A stretch of 64,000 nt of DNA, from assembly GCF_041346945.1 (NCBI RefSeq), contig NZ_CP166850.1, forward strand, positions 4,464,001-4,528,000, written 5' to 3'. Below, in pieces: positions 43,768-53,399 of this stretch. The DNA comes from Amycolatopsis sp. cg9 (lineage in GTDB: Bacteria > Actinomycetota > Actinomycetes > Mycobacteriales > Pseudonocardiaceae). Numbering within the stretch: the stretch's first letter is position 1; each line of letters opens with the position of its first letter. The translations under genes were made by a program, and so were the position numbers. The notes beneath the pieces are model-generated. The model was not told where the DNA came from and made no database searches. It saw nothing but the letters and a program-made list of their open reading frames with translations.

Positions 43768-44562
43768 TCAGCTCCCCTTGGGCGGCACGAGTTGCAGGTA
43801 AACGGTGGTGAGCACCAGGTTCAGCACGAACAGCAGCAGGAACGTGATGACCACCGACTGGTTCACGGCGTCGCCGACGCCCTTCGGCCCGCCCTTGGGG
43901 TTCAGCCCCCGGTAGGCGGCGACCACACCGGCGACGAAACCGAAGATCAGGGCCTTGATCTCGCTGATCCACAGGTCGGGCAGCTGGGCGAGCGCGGAGA
44001 AGCTCGCCAGGTACGCGCCCGGGGTCCCGTGCTGCATGATCACGTTGAAGAAGTAGCCGCCGAGCACGCCGACGACGCTGACCATGCCGTTGAGGAAGAT
44101 CGCGACCCCCATCGCGGCGAGCACCCGCGGCACGATCAGCCGCTGCACGGGCGAGACGCCGAGGACCTCCATGGCGTCGATCTCTTCGCGGATGGTCCGG
44201 GAGCCGAGATCGGCGCACATCGCGCTGCCGCCCGCGCCGGCGATGAGCAGCGCGGTGACGATCGGGCTGGCCTGCTGGATGATCGCGAGCACGCTCGCCG
44301 CGCCGGTGAACGACTGCGCGCCGATCTGCGTGGTCAGCGACCCGATGTGCAGCGCGATCACCGCGCCGAACGGGATGGAGACCAGCGCCGTCGGCAGGAT
44401 CGAGACGCTCGCGATGAACCAGAACTGCTGGACCAGCTCACGCACCTGGAACGGGCGGCGGAACGTCAGCCGGACGACGTCCAGCCCCAGCCCGTAGAGC
44501 CGTCCGGTCTGCCGCAGCGCGGCGGCCCCGGGGAACGACGCCGTCGTCGTCCGTTCGGCCAT
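43768..44562 (-). CDS. yrbEA: ABC-type permease, YrbE/MlaE family (A)
   Basis: A 264-residue MlaE-family permease, first gene of the mce operon. The family signature is IREEIDAMEVLGVSPVQRLIVPRVLAAMGVAIFLNG, and GALGGSAMCADLG-type loop appears as AGAGGSAMCADLGSRT. ATG at 44562 has GGGGAGG 8 nt upstream; the frame is open to 44655 but starts better here. The promoter should lie in 44563-44820. Confidence 0.95.
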   Translation of the reverse strand: MAERTTTASFPGAAALRQTGRLYGLGLDVVRLTFRRPFQVRELVQQFWFIASVSILPTALVSIPFGAVIALHIGSLTTQIGAQSFTGAASVLAIIQQASPIVTALLIAGAGGSAMCADLGSRTIREEIDAMEVLGVSPVQRLIVPRVLAAMGVAIFLNGMVSVVGVLGGYFFNVIMQHGTPGAYLASFSALAQLPDLWISEIKALIFGFVAGVVAAYRGLNPKGGPKGVGDAVNQSVVITFLLLFVLNLVLTTVYLQLVPPKGS

Positions 44563-44686
44563 TCGTGTGCCTCCCCAGCGGTTTCGGCGGCACGCCGAAT
44601 ACACCCGAGGTGAGCAAAGGGAAATGGTCCGAACGGGGTAACAATTGTCGGCCATTCACGGTCTCGGGGGACACCGTGCCGTTTCC

Positions 44687-44698
44687 TACTGGTCGGTA
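44687..44698. promoter_or_regulatory. Imperfect palindrome TACTGGTCGGTA, candidate mce operator
   Basis: TACTGGTCGGTA resembles the TAC...GTA type of half-site bound by TetR-family lipid regulators, with matching outer three bases on each side. It lies about 125 nt upstream of yrbEA. The regulator is not in this window. Confidence 0.3.
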
Positions 44699-44782
44699 CG
44701 CTAACGACGGCCCTGCTGGGAGACAAGAACTTGAGCAGGATCACGCGGTCACGGGCTGGTAACCGCGCATTTCTTGTCCGCG

Positions 44783-44813
44783 GCTGACAAACGGACCCGA
44801 TCTTGTTGTCAGC
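44783..44813. promoter_or_regulatory. Inverted repeat GCTGACAA-N15-TTGTCAGC
   Basis: Perfect 8-nt arms 15 nt apart (44783-44790 and 44806-44813), extending to 10 nt with one mismatch. Located about 230 nt upstream of yrbEA. Either an operator or a small hairpin in a leader; nothing in the sequence decides. Confidence 0.35.
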
Positions 44814-44999
44814 GGAGGAAAAGAAATTCGCCGTCCGGGCCGATGGGCGGGGGAGGATCTGCACGGTCGTGACCATTCCCGCTCACCGGAACGGCGGGGT
44901 GGACGGGTGTGCGGGGGAGGGTAGGCCGGGCGGTCCCGCACGTCCAGAGTTGCGCCACCGGGTGCCGCGCGCTCGGCTCGGGCCTGGGGCGGTTGCGGA

Positions 45000-45054
45000 G
45001 GTCGCGAATGACTCATTCGGGACGTTGGTGGTCCCCAATGAGTCATTCGCGACC
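45000..45054. repeat. Paired palindromic element, GAATGACTCATTC family
   Basis: Two 24-nt units (45000-45023 and 45031-45054) are inverted copies of one another with a single mismatch, separated by GTTGGTG. Each unit itself contains the palindrome AATGACTCATT/AATGAGTCATT flanked by GGTCGCG or CGCGACC. It ends 12 nt downstream of the LLM oxidoreductase stop codon and would form a 24-bp stem in that transcript. Confidence 0.9.
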
Positions 45055-45066
45055 CCCTGGCCCCCG

Positions 45067-46062
<996 letters not shown>

Positions 46063-46202
46063 AACCGGGGTCAACGCCCCGGTGCCCGCATTGCTTCCCG
46101 GCCGGCGGTGACGATCTTCACGCCGTTCGCGCGGATCGGCCACGAAGCGGACCGCAATGGCGATACGGTGTCCGAACCGGAAAAAGAGAAACTGGAGGAC
46201 GG

Positions 46203-49200
46203 GTGCCGCGTCCGGAGCGACCCTTGGATCCCGGGGACGATCTGCTGACCGAATTCGCCGCCGATCTCCGGCGTTTGCGCGAGAGCGCCGGGAACCCCAC
46301 TTATCGCGAGCTCGGCCGGCGCGCGCACTACTCGGCCGGCACGCTGTCCGAAGCCGCCGGCGGGCGGAAACTCCCCAGCCTGGCGGTGACTCTGGCCTAC
46401 GTCCGGGCCTGCGGCGGGGTACCCGGCGAATGGGAAGAGCGGTGGCACGCCGTCGCCGAAGAGTCCCGTCGCGACGGTGCCGATTCACCGCCCGAGCCCG
46501 AATCCGGGGAAATTCCGCCTTACGTCGGCCTGTCCGCATTCACCTCAGCTGATGCCCGGCGATTCTTCGGCCGGGACAAGCTGATCGAAAAGCTCGTCGC
46601 GCGGCTCGCGAGACAACGTTTTCTCGCCGTCCTCGGCGCGTCCGGGTCGGGCAAGTCTTCGCTGCTGCGGGCCGGCCTGCTGCCCGCGGTCAAGGGCCCG
46701 GTGGTGCTGCTCACCCCGGGGGCCCGGCCGCTGCAGGAGTGCGCGGTCAAGTTCGCCGCCGCGCTCGGCGTTCCGGCCGGCGCGCTGCTCGACGACTTCA
46801 CCGCGCACCCGCGCAACCTCGGGCTCGCCGCCCGCCAGCTGACCGACGACGGCGCCGAGGACGTCGTGCTGGTCGTCGACCAGTTCGAAGAGGTCTTCAC
46901 GCTCTGCCAGGACGACGGGGAGCGCACCCGCTTCCTCGACGCGCTGGTCGCCGCCACCGCCGACCCGGACAGCCGGACGCGGGTGGTGCTCGGCATCCGC
47001 ACCGACTTCTACACCCACTGCGCGCGGCACGCGGTGCTCGCCGAGGCGATGCAGGACGCCCAGGTCCTGGTCGGCCCGATGACCACCGAGGAGCTCCGGC
47101 AGGCGATCTCCCGGCCCGCCGTCGACACCGGCCACCGCGTCGAGAACGCACTGGTCTCCCGGCTGGTCGCGGACGCCACCGGCCAGCCCGGTGTGCTGCC
47201 GCTGCTTTCCCACGCGCTGCTGGAGACGTGGCGGCGGCGCCGCGGCACCACGCTCACCCTCGCCGGCTACGAGTCCACCGGCGGCATCGAGCGGGCCATC
47301 GCGCAGACGTCCGAAGGCACCTTCGGGAAGTTCTCGGGCCGCCAGCAGCGGCTGGCCCGGCAGATCTTCCTCCGGATGACCGCGCTCGGCGAAGGCACCG
47401 AAGACACCAAGCGCCGGATCAGCCGCGCCGAGCTCGACACCGACGACGAAGACACCGCCGTGGTGCTCGGCGAGCTGGCCTCGGCCCGGCTGGTCGCCCT
47501 CGACGACACCGGCATCGAGATCGCCCACGAAGCCCTCATCCGCGGCTGGCCGCGGCTGCGCGAGTGGCTCACCCAGGACCGCGAAGGCCTGCGCGTCCAC
47601 CGGCAGCTCACCGAGGCGACCGACGCCTGGGAGTCGGTCGACGAAGACCCCGGCTGGCTCTACCGCGGCACCCGGCTGGCCGTCGCGCGGGAGTGGGCCG
47701 CGCGCCAGGACTCCGCGCTGTCCCAGCGGGAACGGCGGTTCCTCGACGCGAGCCTCGCCGTCGAGCACGCCGAGCAGGAGCGCGACCGCCGCCGCACCCG
47801 CCGGCTCCGGCAGCTGGTCGCGCTGCTCGCGGTGCTGCTGGTCTTCGCGGTGGGCGCCACCGTCTACGCCGTGCGCGCCGAGTCGACGGCCACCGACCAG
47901 CGCAACAACGCGCTCGCGCAGAAGGTGGCGGGCCAGGCGCTGGCGATGCGCGCCACCAACCCCGCGCTGGCCGCGCAGCTCGCGCTCGCCGCGTACCGCC
48001 TCGACCCCGGCGCCGACGAGCGCAGCAGCGTCCTCGGCATGTTCGCGACGCCGTACTCGACCCGGATCACCGGGCACACCGGCCGGGTCAACACCGTCGC
48101 CCTGCGCCCGGACGGCAAGGTCATGGCCACCGCCAGCTGGGACGGCACCGCGCGGCTGTGGGACACCGGCGACCCGCACCACCCGGTGCCGCTGGGCACT
48201 CTCGCCGGGCACACCGGCAACGTCAACAACGTCGCGTTCGCCGCCGACGGCCGGACCGTGGCCACCGCGGGCTTCGACGGCACCGTCCGCGTCTGGGACG
48301 TCTCCGACCCGGCCCGCCCGGGCCCCGGCGAAGTCGTCGAGAAGCACGAAGGCAAGGCCTACGCCGTCGCCTTCAGCCCGGCCGGGTCGCTGCTGGCGAC
48401 CGCCGACGTCACCGGCACGCTCCGGCTCTACGACACCACCGGCCCGGGCCGCCCGCGCCCGCTGGGCGAGCTGACCGGGCACACCTCCTACGTCAACAAC
48501 CTCGCCTTCAGCGCCGACGGCAAGCTGCTCGCCTCCGCGTCGGCCGACAAGACCGCGCGGGTCTGGGACGTCGCTTCGCGCACGCAGCTCGGGGTCGCCG
48601 CCGGCCACACCGACGTCGTGCACTCGGTGGCGTTCAGCCCCGACGGGCGGACCCTCGCCACGGCGAGCCAGGACCAGACCGCGCGCCTGTGGGACGTCAC
48701 CGACCCGGCCCGCCCGGCGCAGCTGGCGGCGCTCACCTCGCACAAGGCGACCGTGCGCTCGGTCGCGTTCACCACCGACGGGCGCACGCTCGCCACGACC
48801 GGCTTCGACCGCACGGCCCGGCTGTGGGACGTCACCGACCCGAAGCAGCCCCGCGAGCGGCTGTCCCTGCCCGGGCACATCGGCGCGGTCGGCTCCGCGG
48901 TGTTCACCCGCGACGGCCGCACCCTGGCCACGGCGAGCGACGACCAGACCGCCCGGCTCTGGGACCTGCCCGGTCCCGGCATCCCGGCGCACACGGCCCA
49001 GGCCTGTCACGTCGCCTTCGGGCCGGGCGGCGAGCTGCTCGCCACCGGCGGCTACGACGAGGCCGTCCGGCTGCGCGACCGCACCGACCCGGCCGCGCCC
49101 CGCCTGCTCGCCACGGTCGGCGGCTTCGGCAACGCGGTCTGCGGCGTCGCGATCAGCCCCGACGGCCGCACGCTGGCCACCGGCAGCTGGGACCACACGA

Positions 49201-49988
49201 TGGCGGTGCGGGACATCACCGACCCGGCCCGCCCGGGGCCGCCGACGGTGTTCAACCGGTACCACGACGACATCGACGCGGTCGCCTTCAGCCCGGACGG
49301 CCGGCTCCTCGCCACCGCGGGCGACGGCCACACCGCGCGGCTGTGGGACCTCGCCGACCGCCTCCACCCGGTCGAGATCGCCAAGCTGTCGGGCCACGAA
49401 GACGACGTCCACACGCTCGCGTTCAGCCCCGACGGCCGGACCCTCGCCACCGCCGGCTGGGACCACACCGCGCGGCTCTGGGACGTCTCGGCGCCGCGGG
49501 CCCCGCGGGCGCTGGCGAAGCTGGAAGGGCACACCGACACGATCTTCTCGATCGCCTTCGCCCCCGACGGGAAGCGCGTCGCCACCGCGAGCGCCGACCG
49601 CACGGTCCGGCTCTGGGACGTCACGAGCCCCTCGCCCGTCTCGACCGTGCTGGCCGGGCACACGGACATCGTCATGTCGGTGTCCTTCAGCGGCGACGGC
49701 CGGACGCTCGCGTCCGGCAGCTACGACCGGTCGATCCGGCTGTGGGACGTCGCCACGGCTTCGCCGTACGCCGTCCTGCCCGAAGAACGGGATCGCGTCT
49801 ACGCCGTGCAGTACGCCCCGGACGGGCACACGCTGGCGGGCGCGGGTGCGGACGGCACGGTACGGTTCTGGGAAACCGATCCTGACCGTGCGGCCGAACG
49901 AATTTGCGCGGTGACGGCGCCCCGGATCAGCGGATCCGAGTGGACGGCGAGCCTGCCGGGCCTCGACTACGCGCCGCCTTGCCCCTGA
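46203..49988 (+). CDS. HTH - nSTAND1 NTPase - TM - WD40 signalling protein
   Basis: A 1,261-residue STAND-type protein. Residues ~12-70: Xre-like helix-turn-helix ([39 protein letters not shown]). ~108-520: nSTAND1 NTPase, starting [19 protein letters not shown], Walker [10 protein letters not shown] (145-153), Walker [11 protein letters not shown] (D226). ~535-557: one membrane segment ([20 protein letters not shown]). ~620-1255: 14 WD40 repeats by my count ([31 protein letters not shown]), enough for two seven-blade propellers. No effector protease or nuclease domain is fused. Such proteins are common in multicellular actinobacteria; STAND relatives work as ligand-triggered switches in immunity and regulation. 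GTG at 46203 with GGAGG just upstream; the frame is open further 5' without family match. Confidence 0.93.
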   Translation: MPRPERPLDPGDDLLTEFAADLRRLRESAGNPTYRELGRRAHYSAGTLSEAAGGRKLPSLAVTLAYVRACGGVPGEWEERWHAVAEESRRDGADSPPEPESGEIPPYVGLSAFTSADARRFFGRDKLIEKLVARLARQRFLAVLGASGSGKSSLLRAGLLPAVKGPVVLLTPGARPLQECAVKFAAALGVPAGALLDDFTAHPRNLGLAARQLTDDGAEDVVLVVDQFEEVFTLCQDDGERTRFLDALVAATADPDSRTRVVLGIRTDFYTHCARHAVLAEAMQDAQVLVGPMTTEELRQAISRPAVDTGHRVENALVSRLVADATGQPGVLPLLSHALLETWRRRRGTTLTLAGYESTGGIERAIAQTSEGTFGKFSGRQQRLARQIFLRMTALGEGTEDTKRRISRAELDTDDEDTAVVLGELASARLVALDDTGIEIAHEALIRGWPRLREWLTQDREGLRVHRQLTEATDAWESVDEDPGWLYRGTRLAVAREWAARQDSALSQRERRFLDASLAVEHAEQERDRRRTRRLRQLVALLAVLLVFAVGATVYAVRAESTATDQRNNALAQKVAGQALAMRATNPALAAQLALAAYRLDPGADERSSVLGMFATPYSTRITGHTGRVNTVALRPDGKVMATASWDGTARLWDTGDPHHPVPLGTLAGHTGNVNNVAFAADGRTVATAGFDGTVRVWDVSDPARPGPGEVVEKHEGKAYAVAFSPAGSLLATADVTGTLRLYDTTGPGRPRPLGELTGHTSYVNNLAFSADGKLLASASADKTARVWDVASRTQLGVAAGHTDVVHSVAFSPDGRTLATASQDQTARLWDVTDPARPAQLAALTSHKATVRSVAFTTDGRTLATTGFDRTARLWDVTDPKQPRERLSLPGHIGAVGSAVFTRDGRTLATASDDQTARLWDLPGPGIPAHTAQACHVAFGPGGELLATGGYDEAVRLRDRTDPAAPRLLATVGGFGNAVCGVAISPDGRTLATGSWDHTMAVRDITDPARPGPPTVFNRYHDDIDAVAFSPDGRLLATAGDGHTARLWDLADRLHPVEIAKLSGHEDDVHTLAFSPDGRTLATAGWDHTARLWDVSAPRAPRALAKLEGHTDTIFSIAFAPDGKRVATASADRTVRLWDVTSPSPVSTVLAGHTDIVMSVSFSGDGRTLASGSYDRSIRLWDVATASPYAVLPEERDRVYAVQYAPDGHTLAGAGADGTVRFWETDPDRAAERICAVTAPRISGSEWTASLPGLDYAPPCP

Positions 49989-50014
49989 CCGGCGCCCCCG
50001 AGTTGTTCGGCGTT

Positions 50015-50048
50015 GTTGTTCGGTGACGGCGCGCGGACACCGAACAAC
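50015..50048. terminator. Hairpin after the nSTAND gene
   Basis: GTTGTTCGGTG (50015-50025) and CACCGAACAAC (50038-50048) give a perfect 11-bp stem with a 12-nt loop, 27 nt after the nSTAND stop codon. Likely transcription terminator; no U-run. Confidence 0.6.
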
Positions 50049-50110
50049 GCGGATCGGCTAGACATGCTCTCGGACGGCGACGTCCCAGAGACGTTCACTT
50101 CACCGGGGGT

Positions 50111-50171
50111 CTGAAGGGCTCCTTCAAGGGCACGGGAACCCCGCCTCCCGCCCCTCGAAGGGGCCCTTCAG
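50111..50171. repeat. Inverted-unit element, CTGAAGGGC family
   Basis: CTGAAGGGCTCCTTC (50111-50125) and GAAGGGGCCCTTCAG (50157-50171) pair with one mismatch over 15 nt. The right unit supplies the TGA stop (50168-50170) of the minus-strand SnoaL-like gene. The CTGAAGGG/CCCTTCAG ends are the same as in the element at 29418-29496. Confidence 0.8.
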
Positions 50172-50566
50172 CGTTCCTGGGTCCAGGCGAGCGCGACGGT
50201 CATCTCGCGGAACCGCCAGCCGTCCGGCGTCCGCGCGGCGGCGCAGGTCACCCGCAGGCCGCTGCTGCGGTGCGGCGGTTCGCCGTCGCGGAAGAAGTGG
50301 ACGAGCTGGTTGGCCGTGGCCTTCGCGTGGTCGCCGCCGAGCTCGACCAGCACGTCGCCGTGCACGTGCTGGGTGCGGACCCCGGCGACTTCGCTCTTCT
50401 CGAGGAAGGCGATCACCTCGCCGAGGCCGTGCATCTCCCCGCGCGGGGAGCGCGCCACGACGTCGGGGTGGTAAACGTCGCCGGCGTCGCCGTGGCGGCA
50501 CTCGTCGAGGAGGTTCGCCAGCCGGGCGAAGAGGTCGGCGATCTCGAGGCGGTCGGCAGTGGACAT
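50168..50566 (-). CDS. SnoaL-like/NTF2-fold protein
   Basis: A 132-residue single-domain protein: EIADLFARLANLLDECRHGDAGDVYHPDVVARSPRGEMHGLGEVIAFLE, then QHVHGDVLVELGGDHAKATANQLVHFF and TPDGWRFREMTVALAWTQ, the cone-like NTF2/SnoaL pattern. These proteins act as small isomerases, cyclases or ligand-binding proteins. It is divergent from a marR-type gene with two strong operators between them, so it is the likely target of that regulator. Its stop codon lies within a palindromic repeat. Confidence 0.85.
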   Translation of the reverse strand: MSTADRLEIADLFARLANLLDECRHGDAGDVYHPDVVARSPRGEMHGLGEVIAFLEKSEVAGVRTQHVHGDVLVELGGDHAKATANQLVHFFRDGEPPHRSSGLRVTCAAARTPDGWRFREMTVALAWTQER

Positions 50567-50580
50567 GACTTCTCCTTGAA

Positions 50581-50627
50581 TGTTGGTGGAACCAACACTA
50601 CCGGCGCGGTGTTGGTCTCACCAACAC
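50581..50627. promoter_or_regulatory. Two MarR-type operators between divergent genes
   Basis: Site 1 is TGTTGGT-GGA-ACCAACA (50581-50597); site 2 is GTGTTGGT-CTC-ACCAACAC (50609-50627). Both are perfect palindromes with a 3-nt centre, sharing TGTTGGT/ACCAACA, with centres 29 bp apart (nearly three helical turns). They fill the 78-bp gap between the SnoaL-like and MarR genes. Dimer binding at both would control both promoters. Confidence 0.85.
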
Positions 50628-50644
50628 GATTAGAGTGGCCGCGC

Positions 50645-51085
50645 ATGGACGAGATTCCCGAGCGCCTGACGGCGAAGCCGAGCTGGCTGATCACGCAGCT
50701 GGCCGTGCACGTCCGCCGGCTGGTGTCCGACGGGTTCGCCGCCGCGGGAGCGCGCGGCTACCACTACCGCCTGCTGGCCGCGCTGCGCGAGTTCGGGCCG
50801 TCGAGCCAGGCCGAGCTCGGCCGCCGCTGCCGCGTCGACCGCAGCGACGTCGTGGCGGCGGTCGGGCAGCTGGCGGAGCTGGGGTACGTCGAGCGCACGC
50901 CCGACCCGGACCACGGCCGCCGCAACCGGGTCACGCTCACCGAGTCCGGCCTGGGGCAGCTGCGGCGCATGGACGAGGTCTTGGACCGGGTGCAGGACGA
51001 CCTGCTGGCCCCGCTGCCCGCCGAGGACCGGCGGACGTTGACGCGGTTGCTCAAGCAGGTCCTGGCCCACCACGAGCCGGGCTGA
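50645..51085 (+). CDS. MarR-family transcriptional regulator
   Basis: A 146-residue winged-helix regulator: LLAALREFGPSSQAELGRRCRVDRSDVVAAVGQLAELGYVERTPDPDHGRRNRVTLTESG is the complete MarR DNA-binding region with its wing (DPDHGRRNRV). ATG at 50645, beginning MDEIPERLTAKPSW. It probably represses itself and the divergent SnoaL-like gene through the sites at 50581-50627. A palindromic element begins right after its stop codon. Confidence 0.93.
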   Translation: MDEIPERLTAKPSWLITQLAVHVRRLVSDGFAAAGARGYHYRLLAALREFGPSSQAELGRRCRVDRSDVVAAVGQLAELGYVERTPDPDHGRRNRVTLTESGLGQLRRMDEVLDRVQDDLLAPLPAEDRRTLTRLLKQVLAHHEPG

Positions 51086-51086
51086 A

Positions 51087-51143
51087 ACGTCATGAACGAC
51101 TCGTTCCTGTCGTCTGGCGAGGTGAACGACCCGTTCATGACGT
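51087..51143. repeat. Inverted-unit element, ACGTCATGAACG family, at convergent gene ends
   Basis: ACGTCATGAACG (51087-51098) and CGTTCATGACGT (51132-51143) pair perfectly; beyond a 2-nt mismatch, TCGTTC and GAACGA extend the stem. It begins 1 nt after the marR stop codon and ends 18 nt before the helicase stop. Same architecture as the other elements but a different core. Confidence 0.8.
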
Positions 51144-51161
51144 GCGGACGGCCCGTCTCGA

Positions 51162-53276
51162 CTAGGCCGACGGCAGCCAGTCCGGGTTCGAGGCCAGCAC
51201 CGTGAGCTGCTGCGTCGCCCGGGTCAGCGCCACGTAGAGGACCCGCCGCCCGGTCGTCGACTCGGTGACCAGGTCGATCGGCTCGACCAGCACCACGGCG
51301 TCGTACTCGAGGCCCTTCGAGTCGAGGCTGCCCACGACCTTCAGCCGCTCGTCCGCCTGCCCCGACAGCCAGCCCCCGACCTCCGGCACCCGGTCCATCG
51401 CCGTGATGACGCCGACGGTGCCCTCGACCGCGCCCAGCAGCTCCTTGACCGCCGCCTGCGTCGCGGCCGCCAGGCCGGTGGCCTCGACCGGGCGGACCTC
51501 CGGGACCACGCCCGTCTGCCGCACCGCGACCGGCAGTTCGCCGGCCTCCGCGTGCCCGGCCACCACCTTGGCCGCCAGGTCGAAGATCTCGGCCGAGTTC
51601 CGGTAGTTCGTGCGCAGCGTGAACCGCCGCCGGGTCGTCTTGACGCCGAACGCCTGGTCTCGCGCGGTCGCCGCCTCCGCCGGGTCCGGCCACGAGCTCT
51701 GCACCGGGTCGCCGACGACGGTCCAGCTCGCGTACTTGCCGCGCCGCCCGACCATCCGCCACTGCATCGGCGAAAGGTCCTGCGACTCGTCCACGACCAC
51801 GTGCGAGTACTCGTCGTAGTGCTCGGGCCGCGTCGGCGCCCCGCCGGAGCGCTGCGGCTCCACCTCGATCACCTGGCGGCGCTTGCGCTTCGGCGGCGGC
51901 CCGATCAGCACGCGCAGCTCGTCCAGCAGCGCCACGTCCGCGATCGACCAGCCCCGCGACCGGTCCGCGAAGTCCTCGGCCAGCATCGAGATCTCGGCGC
52001 GGTTCAGGACGCCCTTCGCCGCCGCCGCCAGCCGCTTCTCCTCGCCCAGCCACTTGAGGATCTGCGCCGGGTAGAGCACCGGCCACCACACGACCAGGAA
52101 CCGGTGGAAGTCGATCCGCTCGCCCAGGTCGGTGATCAGCTCGGCCCGGTCGAACTGCTTGCCGTCGGCCTTCGCGTACTCCTCGGCCTTCGCCGCCAGC
52201 GCGTCCAGCAGCAGCTCGGCCGCGCGGATCCGCGACCGGTTCGGCGGCGCGCCCTGCGTGTGGGCCTTGCGGCGCACCTTCTCCAGCTCGCGCGCGTTCA
52301 GCTTCAGGACCTCGCCGCGGTAGACGATCCGCATCTCCTCGGGCGCCTCGGGCGGGGTGTCCCGCAGCGCCCGCAGCAGCACCTTGCGGATCCGCAGCGA
52401 CCCCTTGACCGCCGCCAGGGGCGCCGCGTCCTGCCGCGTCGCCTCCAGGCCGTCGAGGACCTCGCCGAGCGCGCGCAGCTCGACGTTCGTCTCCCCCATC
52501 GAGGGGAGGACGCGCGAGATGTAGCTGGTGAACACCCCGGACGGCCCGATCACGAGCACGCCCGCCCCGCCGAGCTGGCGGCGGTGGCGGTAGAGCAGGT
52601 AGGCCGCGCGGTGCAGCGCGACGGCGGTCTTGCCGGTGCCCGGCCCGCCGGTGATCTCGGTGACGCCGCGCCACGGCGCCCGGATGACCTCGTCCTGCTC
52701 CTTCTGGATGGTCGCGACGATGTCGCGCATCTTCTCGCCGCGCGAGCGCCCCAGCGCCGCCATCAGCGCGCCTTCGCCGACGATCTGCATGCCCTCGGGC
52801 ACGGCGTCGGCGATCAGGACGTCGTCGTCGACGTCGAGGACGTTCTGGCCGGAGCAGCGGATCACGCGCCGCCGCACGACGTCCATCGGCTCCTCGGCCG
52901 TGGCCTGGTAGAACGCGGCCGCGGCCGGCGCGCGCCAGTCCGTGACGAGGTTGTCGAACTCGGCGTCGCGGATGCCGAGCCGCCCGACGTAGGTGCGTTC
53001 CCCGTCACGGTCGTCGAGCCGTCCGAAGACGAGCCCTTCGTACTCGGCGTCGAGCGTCTGGAGCGTCTGGTTGGCGTGGTAGACCATCATGTCGCGCTCG
53101 AACAGCATCGACGCCTGCTCGAAGATCGCCTCGCGCTGCGCGCCCTGGCCGATTTCGTAGCCCTTGGTGCGCATCGCCTCGGCTTGGGTGCGCAGTTCGT
53201 CCAGACGGGTGTACACGCGATCGACGTGGGCTTGTTCGATGGCGATCTCGGCCCGTCTGACCCGAGGTTCCGACAC
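51162..53276 (-). CDS. HelD/HelR-type RNA-polymerase-associated helicase
   Basis: A 704-residue superfamily 1 helicase-like ATPase. N-terminal coiled-coil arm (EQAHVDRVYTRLDELRTQAEAMRTKGYEIGQGAQREAIFEQ), Walker A GGPGTGKTAVALHRAAYLLYRHR (near residue 208), Walker B VVVDESQDLSPMQWRM, then NYRNSAEI and the C-terminal RRVLYVALTRATQQLTVL motif. This layout is that of actinobacterial HelD, which binds RNA polymerase and releases it from DNA; the HelR branch in Streptomyces gives rifampicin tolerance. Which branch this is needs a tree. GTG at 53276 with AAGGAG 6 nt upstream. I see no obvious long inverted repeat in its promoter. Confidence 0.88.
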   Translation of the reverse strand: MSEPRVRRAEIAIEQAHVDRVYTRLDELRTQAEAMRTKGYEIGQGAQREAIFEQASMLFERDMMVYHANQTLQTLDAEYEGLVFGRLDDRDGERTYVGRLGIRDAEFDNLVTDWRAPAAAAFYQATAEEPMDVVRRRVIRCSGQNVLDVDDDVLIADAVPEGMQIVGEGALMAALGRSRGEKMRDIVATIQKEQDEVIRAPWRGVTEITGGPGTGKTAVALHRAAYLLYRHRRQLGGAGVLVIGPSGVFTSYISRVLPSMGETNVELRALGEVLDGLEATRQDAAPLAAVKGSLRIRKVLLRALRDTPPEAPEEMRIVYRGEVLKLNARELEKVRRKAHTQGAPPNRSRIRAAELLLDALAAKAEEYAKADGKQFDRAELITDLGERIDFHRFLVVWWPVLYPAQILKWLGEEKRLAAAAKGVLNRAEISMLAEDFADRSRGWSIADVALLDELRVLIGPPPKRKRRQVIEVEPQRSGGAPTRPEHYDEYSHVVVDESQDLSPMQWRMVGRRGKYASWTVVGDPVQSSWPDPAEAATARDQAFGVKTTRRRFTLRTNYRNSAEIFDLAAKVVAGHAEAGELPVAVRQTGVVPEVRPVEATGLAAATQAAVKELLGAVEGTVGVITAMDRVPEVGGWLSGQADERLKVVGSLDSKGLEYDAVVLVEPIDLVTESTTGRRVLYVALTRATQQLTVLASNPDWLPSA

Positions 53277-53399
53277 GCATGGCTCCTTGACAGCTCTGGA
53301 TCGCCTCCGAGGGCGAAGAACGACTCTACGCGTTGGGTTCCGCCGGCACACCGATGTCCCGGCCATCAGTGCCCCGTGTCATGCCCGCACAATCGGGGG

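Larger units (their letters stand above)
44563..45066. other. Intergenic region upstream of the mce operon (504 bp)
   Basis: No supported gene. It holds the putative mce promoter region with two candidate operators (44687-44698 and 44783-44813), and at its right end the paired palindromic element 45000-45054 that lies 3' of the LLM oxidoreductase gene. The stretch 44820-44995 shows nothing else I can name. Confidence 0.6.

Noticed and set aside
44563..44820. KstR-type sterol-regulon site upstream of the mce operon
   Set aside because: I looked for a TAGAAC/GTTCTA-type palindrome and did not find one, so I did not assign the operon to sterol uptake.
46545..49829. 1,094-codon minus-strand frame opposite the WD40 region
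   Set aside because: Shadow of the repetitive nSTAND gene; composition (Arg/Gly/Val/Ala) follows the repeat and there is no ribosome-binding site.
53277..53399. Rifamycin-associated promoter element before the helicase gene
   Set aside because: No long inverted repeat is visible here, and I do not remember the consensus well enough to claim a match.
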